Assembly (NCBI GenBank): GCA_017621195.1
Contig: JAGATO010000357.1
Coordinates: forward strand, 1 to 28,558
DNA: 28,558 bases
Reading direction: 5' to 3'
Source of the DNA: Bacillota bacterium
Lineage (GTDB): Bacteria > Bacillota > Clostridia > Peptostreptococcales > Anaerovoracaceae
Shown here: positions 1-7,404 of the stretch, piece by piece
How the letters are laid out: each line of letters begins with the position of its first letter
How positions within the stretch are numbered: the first letter of the stretch is position 1
Position numbers and translations under genes: made by a program
The notes under the pieces: model-generated
The model's database searches: none
Told to the model about the DNA's origin: nothing
What the model saw: only the letters and a program-made list of their open reading frames with translations

Positions 1-6
1 CAAATC

Positions 7-388
7 CCTATATTTTTCACGTTAATGATGCTTATGATACAGAGGAATTAACGAAACCTGTATTTTCGAATCGGGATCGTTCTAAAATATAGTAAAAATC
101 AAAAGTCCTGTATTTTGCGTGTTGCGATCGCTAAAATATAGGGATGATCCGGCGATTTCTATATTATGTTCTGTAAAACGACCTGAAATATAGATAAGTT
201 CCTTATTTATAACTAATTGTAAATAATTATCATATTCATGTGGCCAAATCCCTATAAAATAGCATGAGAAAAAGCAAATTTACAGGACTTTCGAAATTCG
301 CTATAAAAATAGTAAGCGAAACCATGCAAAATACAGGAATTTCATATTTTCCTATAAAATAAGCGAATCCTTCTCAAAAAAGATATGG
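7..388. repeat. Array of alternately inverted CCTRTA-type motifs, ~50-bp period
   Basis: The AT-rich start of the window contains a degenerate repeat. Forward motifs close to CCTRTATTTT or CCTATAAAAT begin at 7, 57, 107, 159, 201, 251, 301 and 351, a spacing close to 50 bp. Inverted partners close to AAAATAYAGG end near 42, 92, 142, 193, 286, 337 and 388, so most units are inverted repeats about 36 bp across, separated by about 14 variable bases. The best units are 57-92, 107-142 and 251-286. The unit at 201 is poor. The interior and spacer sequences are not conserved. The array may begin upstream of the window. Function is unknown; a protein-binding array or a set of RNA hairpins are both possible. 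Confidence 0.6.
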
Positions 389-389
389 T

Positions 390-444
390 GCCAGCGCACC
401 GCCAATATCCAACTGACCGCTGGCGCTGGCGCCAGCGTACCGCC
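390..444. repeat. GC-rich direct repeat and perfect 14-bp palindrome
   Basis: Two near-identical 14-mers, GCCAGCGCACCGCC (390-403) and GCCAGCGTACCGCC (431-444), flank a perfect palindrome CGCTGGCGCCAGCG (424-437). The block is abruptly GC-rich inside an AT-rich intergenic region. It could form a cruciform or hairpin but has no T-run after it. No clear feature is visible between 445 and 548. Confidence 0.5.
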
Positions 445-548
445 ACAGAGAGAAAGGAGAGGTTATTTTTTTTCTTTGGGTAAAAGACAATGCAGAAAAT
501 AAGGGAGATGAGATGTGGGGATCTGCAACATGATATTATCAGCTTTTT

Positions 549-599
549 TGTCGAATCCTGTCGAAATTTGTCGAAGGAAAAGATTGGACAAATGACGAA
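549..599 (+). promoter_or_regulatory. Cluster of Spo0A-box-like sites (three tandem, one more downstream)
   Basis: TGTCGAA occurs at 549-555, 559-565 and 569-575, exactly 10 bp apart and in the same orientation, and TGACGAA lies at 593-599. The established Spo0A box core is TGTCGAA/TGNCGAA, and tandem boxes at 10-bp spacing are the arrangement known from the Bacillus subtilis abrB promoter. The fourth site lies between the -35 and -10 elements of the promoter at 584-613, so repression of that promoter is the simplest reading. That Spo0A binds here is inference. Confidence 0.55.
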
Positions 600-613
600 A
601 CAAGGAATATTAT
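584..613 (+). promoter_or_regulatory. Predicted sigma-A promoter of the DUF3846 gene
   Basis: TTGGAC (584-589) and TATTAT (608-613) are separated by 18 bp. The predicted start of transcription is near 620, leaving a leader of about 40 nt before the start codon at 661. Confidence 0.5.
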
Positions 614-660
614 GGAATTAAAGATAAAAATTTATTGTTTCGTAAAGAAAGGGGTATGTT

Positions 661-1062
661 ATGGAACGAATGACGGTATTGGCGGTGGAACCGGGGAAAA
701 GACCTTATGTAAAGGAAGTGGACAATTCGCTGGAGGGACTGCAGAAGGAAGTGGATGGCACCATCGAGGCCATCTATCCCTTCGATGATCCGGTAGCGCT
801 GATCTGCAACGAAGAGGGAAAGCTGAGAGGCCTGGCGCTGAATCGGGGACTTCGGGATGAAGACGGAGTTCTGTACGATGTGATTGCCGGGACCTTTCTG
901 GTGGTGGGGCTGAGCAGAGAGTCCTTCGCGCCGCTGTCGAGGGAACTGCAGGAGAAATATCTGTGGAGGTTCTACGGGCCAGAGATGTTCATCCAGGCGG
1001 ATGGTACGCTCTACGCCATTGCGTCCTTTGAGCCGCCCTGTGAAAAAAATGTAATTTCCTGA
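661..1062 (+). CDS. DUF3846 domain protein
   Basis: This 133-residue soluble protein has no signal peptide or membrane segment. Its whole length resembles the DUF3846 family: an N-terminal TVLAVEPGKRPYVKEV stretch, a central IEAIYPFDDPVALICNEEGK block around residues 37-55, and GLALNRGLRDEDG followed by DVIAGTFLVVGL near residues 57-85. The family has no assigned biochemical role and is often found on plasmids and integrative elements, but no mobility gene is visible here. The ATG follows AAAGAAAGGGG at a normal distance. The gene stands alone, and its promoter region carries four Spo0A-box-like sites. Family recognition is by eye; function is unknown. Confidence 0.8.
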   Translation: MERMTVLAVEPGKRPYVKEVDNSLEGLQKEVDGTIEAIYPFDDPVALICNEEGKLRGLALNRGLRDEDGVLYDVIAGTFLVVGLSRESFAPLSRELQEKYLWRFYGPEMFIQADGTLYAIASFEPPCEKNVIS

Positions 1063-1094
1063 AAACCTCCGATGAAAAGCGGAACGGAGTCGTG

Positions 1095-1110
1095 TATACT
1101 ATACGTATAG
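1095..1110 (+). promoter_or_regulatory. Possible -10 element with CTATACGTATAG palindrome
   Basis: TATACT (1095-1100) overlaps a 12-bp perfect palindrome, CTATACGTATAG (1099-1110), just upstream of the acetamidase gene. No good -35 is visible, so the promoter may need an activator or may not be real. Confidence 0.35.
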
Positions 1111-1140
1111 AATAGAGATGAAAAAGGAGTGTACAAGGAT

Positions 1141-2049
1141 ATGATGCTGAAAATTACGAGACAAAAGGTTCACGACGTCATGAGCGCAAAGCAGGAGCCG
1201 GTGGCCTTCTGCGAAAGCGGCGATACGGTGATCTTTGAAACGCGGGACTGCTACAACGATTCGATCATTCCCGGTCCGAAACAGCCGGGAGAAGGAGATC
1301 CTTCCTACGGAAATCCTGCCACGGGACCGCTGTTCGTCCGCGGTGCGAAGCCCGGCGATCAGCTGAAGGTGGAGATCCTGTCCATCGATCTGGCGAAGCA
1401 GGGCGTGATGCGGACGTCACCCACTGCCGGTGCGTTTCCTCACTATTATAAGGAACAGACCTTCCGCATTTTCGACATCGTAGATGGAACGCACGTCCAA
1501 TTCGACGAGGGGCTGCGGTTAAAGCTGAACCCCATGATCGGCGTCATCGGAACCGCTCCTGAAAGCGACGAAATCGACACCCATACGCCCTTCGACCACG
1601 GCGGAAACATGGACTGCAATAAAATCGGCCCGGGTACGACGCTGTATCTGCCGGTCAACGTGGAAGGCGGTTTGCTTTCCATGGGCGATCTCCATGCGCT
1701 GATGGGCGACGGGGAAGTGATGATCTGCGGTCTGGAGATTGCCGGAGAAGTGACGGTGCGGGTTACCGTGCTTCGCGATCAGCTGAAGGTTCCTACACCT
1801 TTCGCCGTGCGGGATGGCCGCGCCATGACCATTCAGTCGGCGGATACGCTGGATGAGGCCGCGGCGAAAGCGGCCAACGCCATGATGGATTTTCTCACGA
1901 AGGCTTCCGGCCTTGACCCGAGAAAGAGCGGCATGCTGATGTCGCTGTTGTCGGATATGGCCGTCTGCCAGATCGTGGATCCCAAGATGACCATTCGTGT
2001 GGAATTTCCGTTGGAGATCATGGAGCATTACCACATTCAGCTCCCGTAA
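1141..2049 (+). CDS. Acetamidase/formamidase family protein
   Basis: A cytoplasmic amidase of the FmdA/AmdA family, about 302 residues, the usual length for the short bacterial members. The family hydrolyses formamide, acetamide or related short amides to ammonia and the acid. Family features seen are the GPLFVRGAKPGDQLKVEIL block, HTPFDHGGNMDCNKIGPGT, LPVNVEGGLLSMGDLHALMGDGE with its conserved acidic and histidine residues, and a C-terminal segment reading SDMAVCQIVDP. A GTG at 1129 would extend the frame by four codons, but the AAAAAGGAG ribosome binding site (1121-1129) overlaps it, so ATG 1141 or 1144 is preferred. Neighbouring genes give no substrate clue; the true amide is not known. 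Confidence 0.85.
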   Translation: MMLKITRQKVHDVMSAKQEPVAFCESGDTVIFETRDCYNDSIIPGPKQPGEGDPSYGNPATGPLFVRGAKPGDQLKVEILSIDLAKQGVMRTSPTAGAFPHYYKEQTFRIFDIVDGTHVQFDEGLRLKLNPMIGVIGTAPESDEIDTHTPFDHGGNMDCNKIGPGTTLYLPVNVEGGLLSMGDLHALMGDGEVMICGLEIAGEVTVRVTVLRDQLKVPTPFAVRDGRAMTIQSADTLDEAAAKAANAMMDFLTKASGLDPRKSGMLMSLLSDMAVCQIVDPKMTIRVEFPLEIMEHYHIQLP

Positions 2050-2077
2050 ATTTTTTCAGGAAACATTCGGAACTTTT

Positions 2078-2107
2078 TTGAGTCAGATCGTGTCTTATCT
2101 GTAGAAT
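2078..2107 (+). promoter_or_regulatory. Predicted promoter of the PstS-like lipoprotein gene
   Basis: TTGAGT (2078-2083) and TAGAAT (2102-2107) are spaced by 18 bp, with transcription expected to begin near 2114. No operator-like repeat is obvious. Confidence 0.4.
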
Positions 2108-2158
2108 CATGGAACTGAGCTCGAAAGAGAATCTGTTGATACAGAGAAAGGGAAAATT

Positions 2159-3157
2159 ATGAAGGGATTACAATGGAAACAGATCGCGATCGCTTGTACG
2201 GTCGCCACGTTATTGGCTTCGACGTCTCTGGCCGGCTGCAGTCAGACACCGCAGGAGAACGGAACCCAACAGGAGAATACCGACGGACAGGAAAGCGGTC
2301 ACCAGAGAGGAGAGATCGATCAGGATGTGGAGATCTCTGCGGCCAAGGATTTGCAGATGACGCCGGAGGAATATCCGGTGGTGGACGGTTCCACCGCTAC
2401 CATTCCGCTGTCGGAGGGCTTTGCCGCATCGGTGATGCAGATGTCGGTGAAGGAGGCTCGACAGTACGTGTTACATAATACGACCCACGATGCCTATCTC
2501 AACCTGGTGGATGGAAAAGCGGACATCATCTTCGTCACGTCGCCCTCCCAGGAAGAGCTGGATTACGCGAAGGAAAAGGGCGTGGAGCTGGTGGTGACAC
2601 CCATCGTCAACGAGGGCTTTGTCTTTCTGACCAGCACGGAGAACCCGATGACGAATCTGAGCTTCGCCCAGATTCAGGATATCTACCGCGGTAAGATCAC
2701 GAACTGGAAGGAAGTAGGCGGACCGGATCAGGAGATCATCGCCTATCAGAGGCCTACCAACTCCGGAAGCCAGACGGGAATGTACGATCTGGTCGTTCCG
2801 GAAAATGAAATTGCCGAGGCTCCCACGGAAATGCAGATGCAGGGCATGGGAGATCTGGTGGAGGCTGTGGCCGACTATGAGAACGGCCCCGGTGCCATCG
2901 GCTACTCTTATTACTATTACGTGACCGATATGTGGATCAACGAGGGAATTAAGCTTCTGGCCGTGGATGGAGTCATGCCGTCGCCGGAGACGATTTCCGA
3001 TGAGACGTATCCTATCATGACCCACTACTATGCCGTGACCAGGAAGGACGAACCCGGAGACAGTAATACATCCAAACTGCTGGAGTGGATCCTGTCCAGC
3101 GAAGGTCAGAAGATCGCAGAACAGGCCGGTTACATTCCCATGGGAAATGTGAAATAA
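2159..3157 (+). CDS. PstS-like phosphate-type substrate-binding lipoprotein
   Basis: A 332-residue exported lipoprotein. A basic start, hydrophobic stretch and lipobox LAGC place the lipidated cysteine at residue 27, followed by a Gln/Glu-rich linker to about residue 55. The mature part resembles PstS-type binding proteins: a first ligand loop VDGSTATIPLSEGF (75-88), the characteristic LSFAQIQDIYRGKITNWKEV segment (167-186), and a second loop NSGSQTG (201-207). Phosphate is the family ligand, but the loops differ from classical PstS, so another oxyanion or a sensory role is possible. No permease (PstC/PstA) or ATPase (PstB) gene is in the window; the next gene is another lipoprotein 43 bp downstream, probably co-transcribed. 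RBS AGAAAGGG precedes the ATG. Confidence 0.8.
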   Translation: MKGLQWKQIAIACTVATLLASTSLAGCSQTPQENGTQQENTDGQESGHQRGEIDQDVEISAAKDLQMTPEEYPVVDGSTATIPLSEGFAASVMQMSVKEARQYVLHNTTHDAYLNLVDGKADIIFVTSPSQEELDYAKEKGVELVVTPIVNEGFVFLTSTENPMTNLSFAQIQDIYRGKITNWKEVGGPDQEIIAYQRPTNSGSQTGMYDLVVPENEIAEAPTEMQMQGMGDLVEAVADYENGPGAIGYSYYYYVTDMWINEGIKLLAVDGVMPSPETISDETYPIMTHYYAVTRKDEPGDSNTSKLLEWILSSEGQKIAEQAGYIPMGNVK

Positions 3158-3199
3158 GACGGAGCCGATGGGGTCGCACTTTGGAAGGAGAGGTGTGAA

Positions 3200-4789
3200 A
3201 TGAAGTTGAAGATGTGGAACAGAGCACGGATCCTGACGCTGTTCGCGGTTTTCATCCTGTCGGTGGCTCTTCTGATGGGAGGCTGCGGAAGCGGTGAAAC
3301 GCCACAGGGTGGAGACGCTGTGGCAAAGCCGGTCGGGGGTGAGAGCTCCGGTGAACAGACGGGCGGAGACTGGCCTGCTGTGAAGAGCGGCGTTCCGGTC
3401 AATGCCATCTGGTCGGGCAGTATCTCCACAGAATACAAGGAAGATGAGAATATAAAGGACCACATGGGAGAGTTCCAGGGAAAGGATCATCCCGAAAACC
3501 TGAGCACCAGCGGGTATTATCTCGTCATCGACGGACTGGCCGATCAGGAGGTGGAGGATGCTATCAATCAGAAGATCTACGACATGTATATGGAACTGTG
3601 CAGCAGGACGGAGCTTCCGGCCTACCGCGGAATCAAGCAGATACAACGGTCGACAACGCTTTCTGATGTGAGCGTATATTCTATGTGGATGGAGTGCGTC
3701 GGAAATCTGTACTCTGTCAGCTGTGGAAAGTACTGGTCCTTTGCCGGTGAAGATGTCTGGTATTACGTGACGGCGACGGAATGCGCTGTTTTCGATCTGA
3801 AAACCGGAGAAGAGGTTCCGCTTTCGGCCATGTTTGGTGACGATGTGGATTATATCGAGACAGTCAATCAGGCCGTGTTAGAGAAGCTGCCTCCGGTGAC
3901 GGACGAAGTGATGAACTACTACGAACACAACGGGGATTACATCTATAACGATGATGTGCTTCAGCTGGTCGGGCCGTATCGCGGAATCGATGAGGATCAG
4001 AAATTCCTCGTCACTTCTCAGGGTATCATCATCTTTTTCGATGAAGAGGATGATGAGTTCGATACGAACTTCGGGAACAGCGCCAGCGTCACCCTGAATT
4101 ACAGCGATATCGACGATACGGCGGTCTATCCCGTCCGTTTCAAGGCGGAACAAGACGTGTTCGAAGCGCCGGTGACGGCAGCGCTGGTGCCGGATAATAC
4201 TACGGAGTATACCATGGAGAACAGTGAAGAAAACGGCTTTTCCCGTCAGGTCAGCCTCTACTGGCCGTCCCGGCTCAGTCAGGAGGATTTGGAAACCATG
4301 ACCGGTGACGATCTCCGTTTCCTCAACGAAACGGCGGATCAGTGGTACATTCAGAACGAAGCGGTCATCAAAAATGAGGGCTGGGGTTATCTGTCCCAGT
4401 ATTCCACCGTCAATCGGTTCGGCCCGTACTACAGCGTGGAACATGCGCTGTACGGCGGCTGTACCGATGACAACATTGAATATTCCATCCGCAGGGTGTT
4501 TTACGGACCACAGCTTCAGGAGCTGTCTGTGGAAGATCTGTTCGTTCAGGGCTTTGATCTGAAAGGATGTCTGTGGGACGAACTGAATCAGATCATGGAA
4601 GAACGGGAACAGGAGACGCCGGGAAGCATTACCCGGACGGCGGAAGAGGCTTGGGAACATAGGTCGGCCAATTTTTCTGCTGAAGGAATCATCTTCAACT
4701 TCCCTGTCAGCGACAACGGTGGATACGTGGGAATTTACAGGAATTATTCCGATTTGGGATACGACAACGTAGTTATGTTCCAACAGTGA
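3200..4789 (+). CDS. Large secreted lipoprotein, possibly DUF3298/RsiV-like
   Basis: A 529-residue lipoprotein with an N-terminal hydrophobic segment and lipobox MGGC, lipidated Cys at residue 29, then a Gly/Glu-rich linker to about residue 58. The middle (about 105-320) has features reminiscent of the DUF4163/DUF3298 fold seen in RsiV-like proteins: a repeated Tyr-rich strand region, AVFDLKTGEEVPLSAMF (197-212) and FLVTSQGIIIFFDEED near residue 275. The C-terminal 200 residues are not recognised. It is acidic overall. It follows the PstS-like gene by 43 bp with RBS GGAAGGAG, so the two are likely one transcript, ended by the hairpin at 4810-4847. Function is unknown; the fold assignment is tentative. 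Confidence 0.7.
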   Translation: MKLKMWNRARILTLFAVFILSVALLMGGCGSGETPQGGDAVAKPVGGESSGEQTGGDWPAVKSGVPVNAIWSGSISTEYKEDENIKDHMGEFQGKDHPENLSTSGYYLVIDGLADQEVEDAINQKIYDMYMELCSRTELPAYRGIKQIQRSTTLSDVSVYSMWMECVGNLYSVSCGKYWSFAGEDVWYYVTATECAVFDLKTGEEVPLSAMFGDDVDYIETVNQAVLEKLPPVTDEVMNYYEHNGDYIYNDDVLQLVGPYRGIDEDQKFLVTSQGIIIFFDEEDDEFDTNFGNSASVTLNYSDIDDTAVYPVRFKAEQDVFEAPVTAALVPDNTTEYTMENSEENGFSRQVSLYWPSRLSQEDLETMTGDDLRFLNETADQWYIQNEAVIKNEGWGYLSQYSTVNRFGPYYSVEHALYGGCTDDNIEYSIRRVFYGPQLQELSVEDLFVQGFDLKGCLWDELNQIMEEREQETPGSITRTAEEAWEHRSANFSAEGIIFNFPVSDNGGYVGIYRNYSDLGYDNVVMFQQ

Positions 4790-4809
4790 GACAAGACGAT
4801 GCGAATAGA

Positions 4810-4847
4810 AAGCGCCCTTTTTTGCGATACTATGAAAAAGGGCGCTT
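4810..4847 (+). terminator. Hairpin terminator after the lipoprotein gene
   Basis: AAGCGCCCTTTTT (4810-4822) pairs perfectly with AAAAAGGGCGCTT (4835-4847) across a 12-nt loop. A T-rich stretch follows only loosely. The symmetric A/T-flanked stem could stop transcription in either direction. It lies between the lipoprotein gene and the YdcZ-like gene. Confidence 0.6.
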
Positions 4848-4915
4848 CCTTTGTTTCGAAGGTTCCGATGTTCCGGAACTTCCGGAAATTCCCGAAGCGC
4901 CGGAGGGAGAATCAC

Positions 4916-5350
4916 ATGGTAGGAATCATCACGGCCATCGTTGCCGGAGCAGCGATGAGCTTTCAGGGCGTTATGAATACTAGACTGGGAGATAAGATCG
5001 GACTGTACGAATCCAATGTGTTCGTTCAGGGAACGGCCTTCGTCCTGGCGGTGATCGCAATGCTGATCCTGGGAAAAGGGGATATCATGGGCCTGATGTC
5101 GGTGGACAACAAGATCTATCTTCTGGGAGGTGTTCTGGGACTGGTCATCACTGTCACCGTCATGCTGGCCATCGGAAATCTGAGTCCCACCTATGCGATT
5201 TCCATCATCCTGATCAGCCAGCTGATCGTGGCCGCCTTGGTCGACGCCTTCGGATGGCTGGGCTCCGAGAAAATACCGTTCACTTGGAACAAATACGTGG
5301 GTGTAGGGCTGATGATCGCCGGAGTTGTCTGCTTCAAATGGAAAAGCTGA
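4916..5350 (+). CDS. YdcZ/DUF606-type small membrane protein (DMT superfamily)
   Basis: A 144-residue integral membrane protein of the YdcZ (DUF606) family, part of the drug/metabolite transporter superfamily; the bacterial family is about 140 residues and often works as a homodimer or paired half-transporter. Five hydrophobic segments are visible, beginning with GIITAIVAGAAMSFQGVMN (3-21), a conserved small-residue helix with QG and N, and ending in a VGLMIAGVVCFKWK helix. The frame is open upstream to 4799, but that part overlaps the terminator hairpin. GGAGGGAG (4902-4909), 6 nt before ATG 4916, fixes the start. Substrate is unknown. Two TTCCGGAA palindromes lie just upstream (4871-4887). 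Confidence 0.8.
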   Translation: MVGIITAIVAGAAMSFQGVMNTRLGDKIGLYESNVFVQGTAFVLAVIAMLILGKGDIMGLMSVDNKIYLLGGVLGLVITVTVMLAIGNLSPTYAISIILISQLIVAALVDAFGWLGSEKIPFTWNKYVGVGLMIAGVVCFKWKS

Positions 5351-5399
5351 AACGGAGAAACGCCCCGACGAAAAGGAAAAGACAGGCGGCGGCCGGTTG

Positions 5400-5408
5400 T
5401 GATATAAT
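5400..5408 (+). promoter_or_regulatory. Extended -10 promoter of uvrC
   Basis: TGATATAAT (5400-5408) is a consensus extended -10. The -35 region is weak (AAGACA, 5379-5384, 18-bp spacing). The same extended -10 sequence occurs before the genes at 18356 and 25236. Confidence 0.5.
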
Positions 5409-5481
5409 GATCACATCGACATTCAGCACACTGTCCGGACCATAAGGTTCGGCGGTGCTAGCCGTGAAAGGAAACAGACTC

Positions 5482-7332
5482 ATGTTCGACATCAAGGAAA
5501 ATCTGAAGACGCTGCCGGATAAACCCGGCGTCTATCTACATAAAAACAACGTGGGCGAAGTCATCTACGTAGGAAAGGCAGTTTCGCTGAAAAACCGCGT
5601 ACGCCAGTATTTCCAGTCGCCGGAACGGTTATTGCCCAAGGTTCGGGCCATGGTGTCCCACATCGAGGAGTTCGAATACATCACAACGGATACCGAGATG
5701 GAAGCGCTGATTTTAGAGTGCAACCTGATCAAAAAATACATGCCCAAGTACAACGTTCTGCTGCGGGACGACAAGACCTATCCCTACATCAAGGTGACGC
5801 TGAACGAGGAATGGCCGCGGATCGTAAAGACGCGGCGGGTGACGGGTGACGGCGGAAAGTATTACGGCCCCTATGCGGATGCGGGAGCGGTCAATCAGAT
5901 CGTGGATCTGCTCTCCTCCGTCTATAAGCTGAAGCGCTGTTCTTCCCAGCGGTTTCCCGAGGGCCATCAGCCCTGTCTGAACTACCACATCAAGGAGTGT
6001 TACGGTGTCTGCTGCGGCGGATACAGTCACGAAACCTACATGGAGGCCGTGCATTCGGCCATGGAGTTTCTGGCGGGCCGCGACAAAAAGCTGGTCAGCG
6101 ATCTGAAGGCGCAGATGGAACAGGCATCGGAAGCTCTGGAATTCGAAAAGGCGGCTCAGTACCGGGATTATCTGATGGCTATCGAATCCATTCAGGAAAA
6201 GCAGAAGGTGGTTCTTTCCTCCATCGGAGATCTGGATGTGGTGTTGACTGCAGCGGGACAGGAAGGGTTCCACGTGATCCTGTTCTTCGTCCGCCACGGA
6301 AAGCTGTCCGGTCGGGAGAGCTTCTTTATGGGCGAAGCCCTGGAGGAGGATCGGGGCACCATCGCCTCTGCCTTCATCCAGCAGTACTACTCCGGAAACA
6401 CCGTCATCCCCAAAGAGATTCTGGTGGAGCAGGAGTTGGCGGATCACCAGTTGGTGGAGCAGTGGCTGACGAAGCTGCGGGGCAGCAACGTAAAGATATT
6501 TACGCCGCAGAAGGGCGACAAAAAGGCGATCCTGGATTTGACCAGGCGAGATGTAGTGGAAATGATGAAGGTGCTGGACGATCGGGCCAGAAACGAGCAG
6601 GAGAAAACAGAGGCGCTGGTGACAGCCTTAAACGAATTCTTCGGTGTAGAGCGATCTGGCTGGCGGTTGGAGGCTTACGATATTTCCAATACCAACGGTG
6701 TGGATTCCGTGGGGGCCATGGTGGTCTTTCAGGACGGAAAGCCTCAGCGAAGGGACTACCGCCGCTTCAAGATCAAAACCGTGGAAGGGCCCAACGACTA
6801 CGGCAGCCTGCAGGAAGTGTTGTACCGGCGACTGCGCCGGGCGCAGAAGAACGATCCCGGTTTTTCACGATTGCCGGATGCCATTATGATGGACGGTGGA
6901 AAGGCCCAGGTGTCGGCGGTGGAGCAGGTGCTGAAAGCCATGAAGATCGATATTCCGGTGGCCGGAATGGTGAAGGACGATCATCACCGGACGCGCGGTT
7001 TGGTCTACGGGGATAAGGAATTGGAACTGAAAACCGAGCCGGTGCTGTTCAAATGCCTGGGAGCCATGCAGGAGGAGGTCCACCGGTTTGCCATCGAGTA
7101 TCATCGGGGACTGCGGAACAAAACCATGCAGCGGTCGGTTCTGGACGAGATCGAGGGCGTGGGCGAAAAGCGAAAGCAGGCACTGCTTTCTCACTTCGGA
7201 AGCATTGAGAAGCTGTCTCAGGCTTCGGCGGAGGAAATTGCCGACGTCAAGGGAATGAATTCCGCGGTGGCGGAACGGATTTACACATATTTTCATAATT
7301 CAGTTGTTAAATCCGAAACGAATGTGGTATAA
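5482..7332 (+). CDS. uvrC: UvrABC excinuclease subunit C
   Basis: UvrC makes the 3' and 5' incisions beside DNA damage recognised by UvrA/UvrB. The protein is 616 residues, normal for the family. The GIY-YIG nuclease is at the N-terminus (GVY 16-18, YVG 29-31, Arg39, Glu79 in the MEALILEC helix). Four cysteines at about 153, 165, 173 and 177 match the UvrC iron-sulfur cluster set. The UVR/UvrB-interaction helix is near 205-238 (EALEFEKAAQYRDY), the RNase H-like second nuclease follows (YDISNTNGVDSVGAMVVF, then MMDGGKAQ), and a helix-hairpin-helix pair closes the protein. An in-frame GTG at 5455 exists, but AAAGGAAA 8 nt before ATG 5482 and the conserved MFDIKENLKTLP start favour 5482. uvrA and uvrB are not in the window. 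Confidence 0.97.
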   Translation: MFDIKENLKTLPDKPGVYLHKNNVGEVIYVGKAVSLKNRVRQYFQSPERLLPKVRAMVSHIEEFEYITTDTEMEALILECNLIKKYMPKYNVLLRDDKTYPYIKVTLNEEWPRIVKTRRVTGDGGKYYGPYADAGAVNQIVDLLSSVYKLKRCSSQRFPEGHQPCLNYHIKECYGVCCGGYSHETYMEAVHSAMEFLAGRDKKLVSDLKAQMEQASEALEFEKAAQYRDYLMAIESIQEKQKVVLSSIGDLDVVLTAAGQEGFHVILFFVRHGKLSGRESFFMGEALEEDRGTIASAFIQQYYSGNTVIPKEILVEQELADHQLVEQWLTKLRGSNVKIFTPQKGDKKAILDLTRRDVVEMMKVLDDRARNEQEKTEALVTALNEFFGVERSGWRLEAYDISNTNGVDSVGAMVVFQDGKPQRRDYRRFKIKTVEGPNDYGSLQEVLYRRLRRAQKNDPGFSRLPDAIMMDGGKAQVSAVEQVLKAMKIDIPVAGMVKDDHHRTRGLVYGDKELELKTEPVLFKCLGAMQEEVHRFAIEYHRGLRNKTMQRSVLDEIEGVGEKRKQALLSHFGSIEKLSQASAEEIADVKGMNSAVAERIYTYFHNSVVKSETNVV

Positions 7333-7333
7333 T
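7304..7333 (+). promoter_or_regulatory. Promoter of the DUF1292 gene inside the uvrC 3' end
   Basis: TTGTTA (7304-7309) and a perfect TATAAT (7328-7333) are 18 bp apart. The -10 contains the uvrC stop codon, so the promoter is embedded in the last codons of uvrC. Confidence 0.65.
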
Positions 7334-7404
7334 ATCTCAATCAGTAATACGTTGGCCGTCGCCGGACTGGCCGACAGTTTCAACGAAATTAGGAGGATCA
7401 TACA

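Noticed and set aside
7..388. CRISPR array or type III toxin-antitoxin RNA repeat
   Set aside because: The repeat interiors and the ~14-base gaps are both variable, only short inverted end motifs are kept, and neither cas genes nor a ToxN-like gene follow.
661..1062. DUF3846 gene as evidence of a mobile element
   Set aside because: The family is common on conjugative elements, but no integrase, relaxase, att repeat or tRNA boundary is visible in the window.
2471..3646. Long minus-strand open frame opposite the two lipoprotein genes
   Set aside because: The plus-strand frames have lipoboxes, ribosome binding sites and family motifs; the antisense translation is His/Leu-rich without recognisable features.
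4861..4900. TTCCGGAA double palindrome as an operator of the YdcZ-like gene
   Set aside because: It lies between a terminator and the ribosome binding site with no promoter visible, and short GC-balanced palindromes of this size arise easily by chance.
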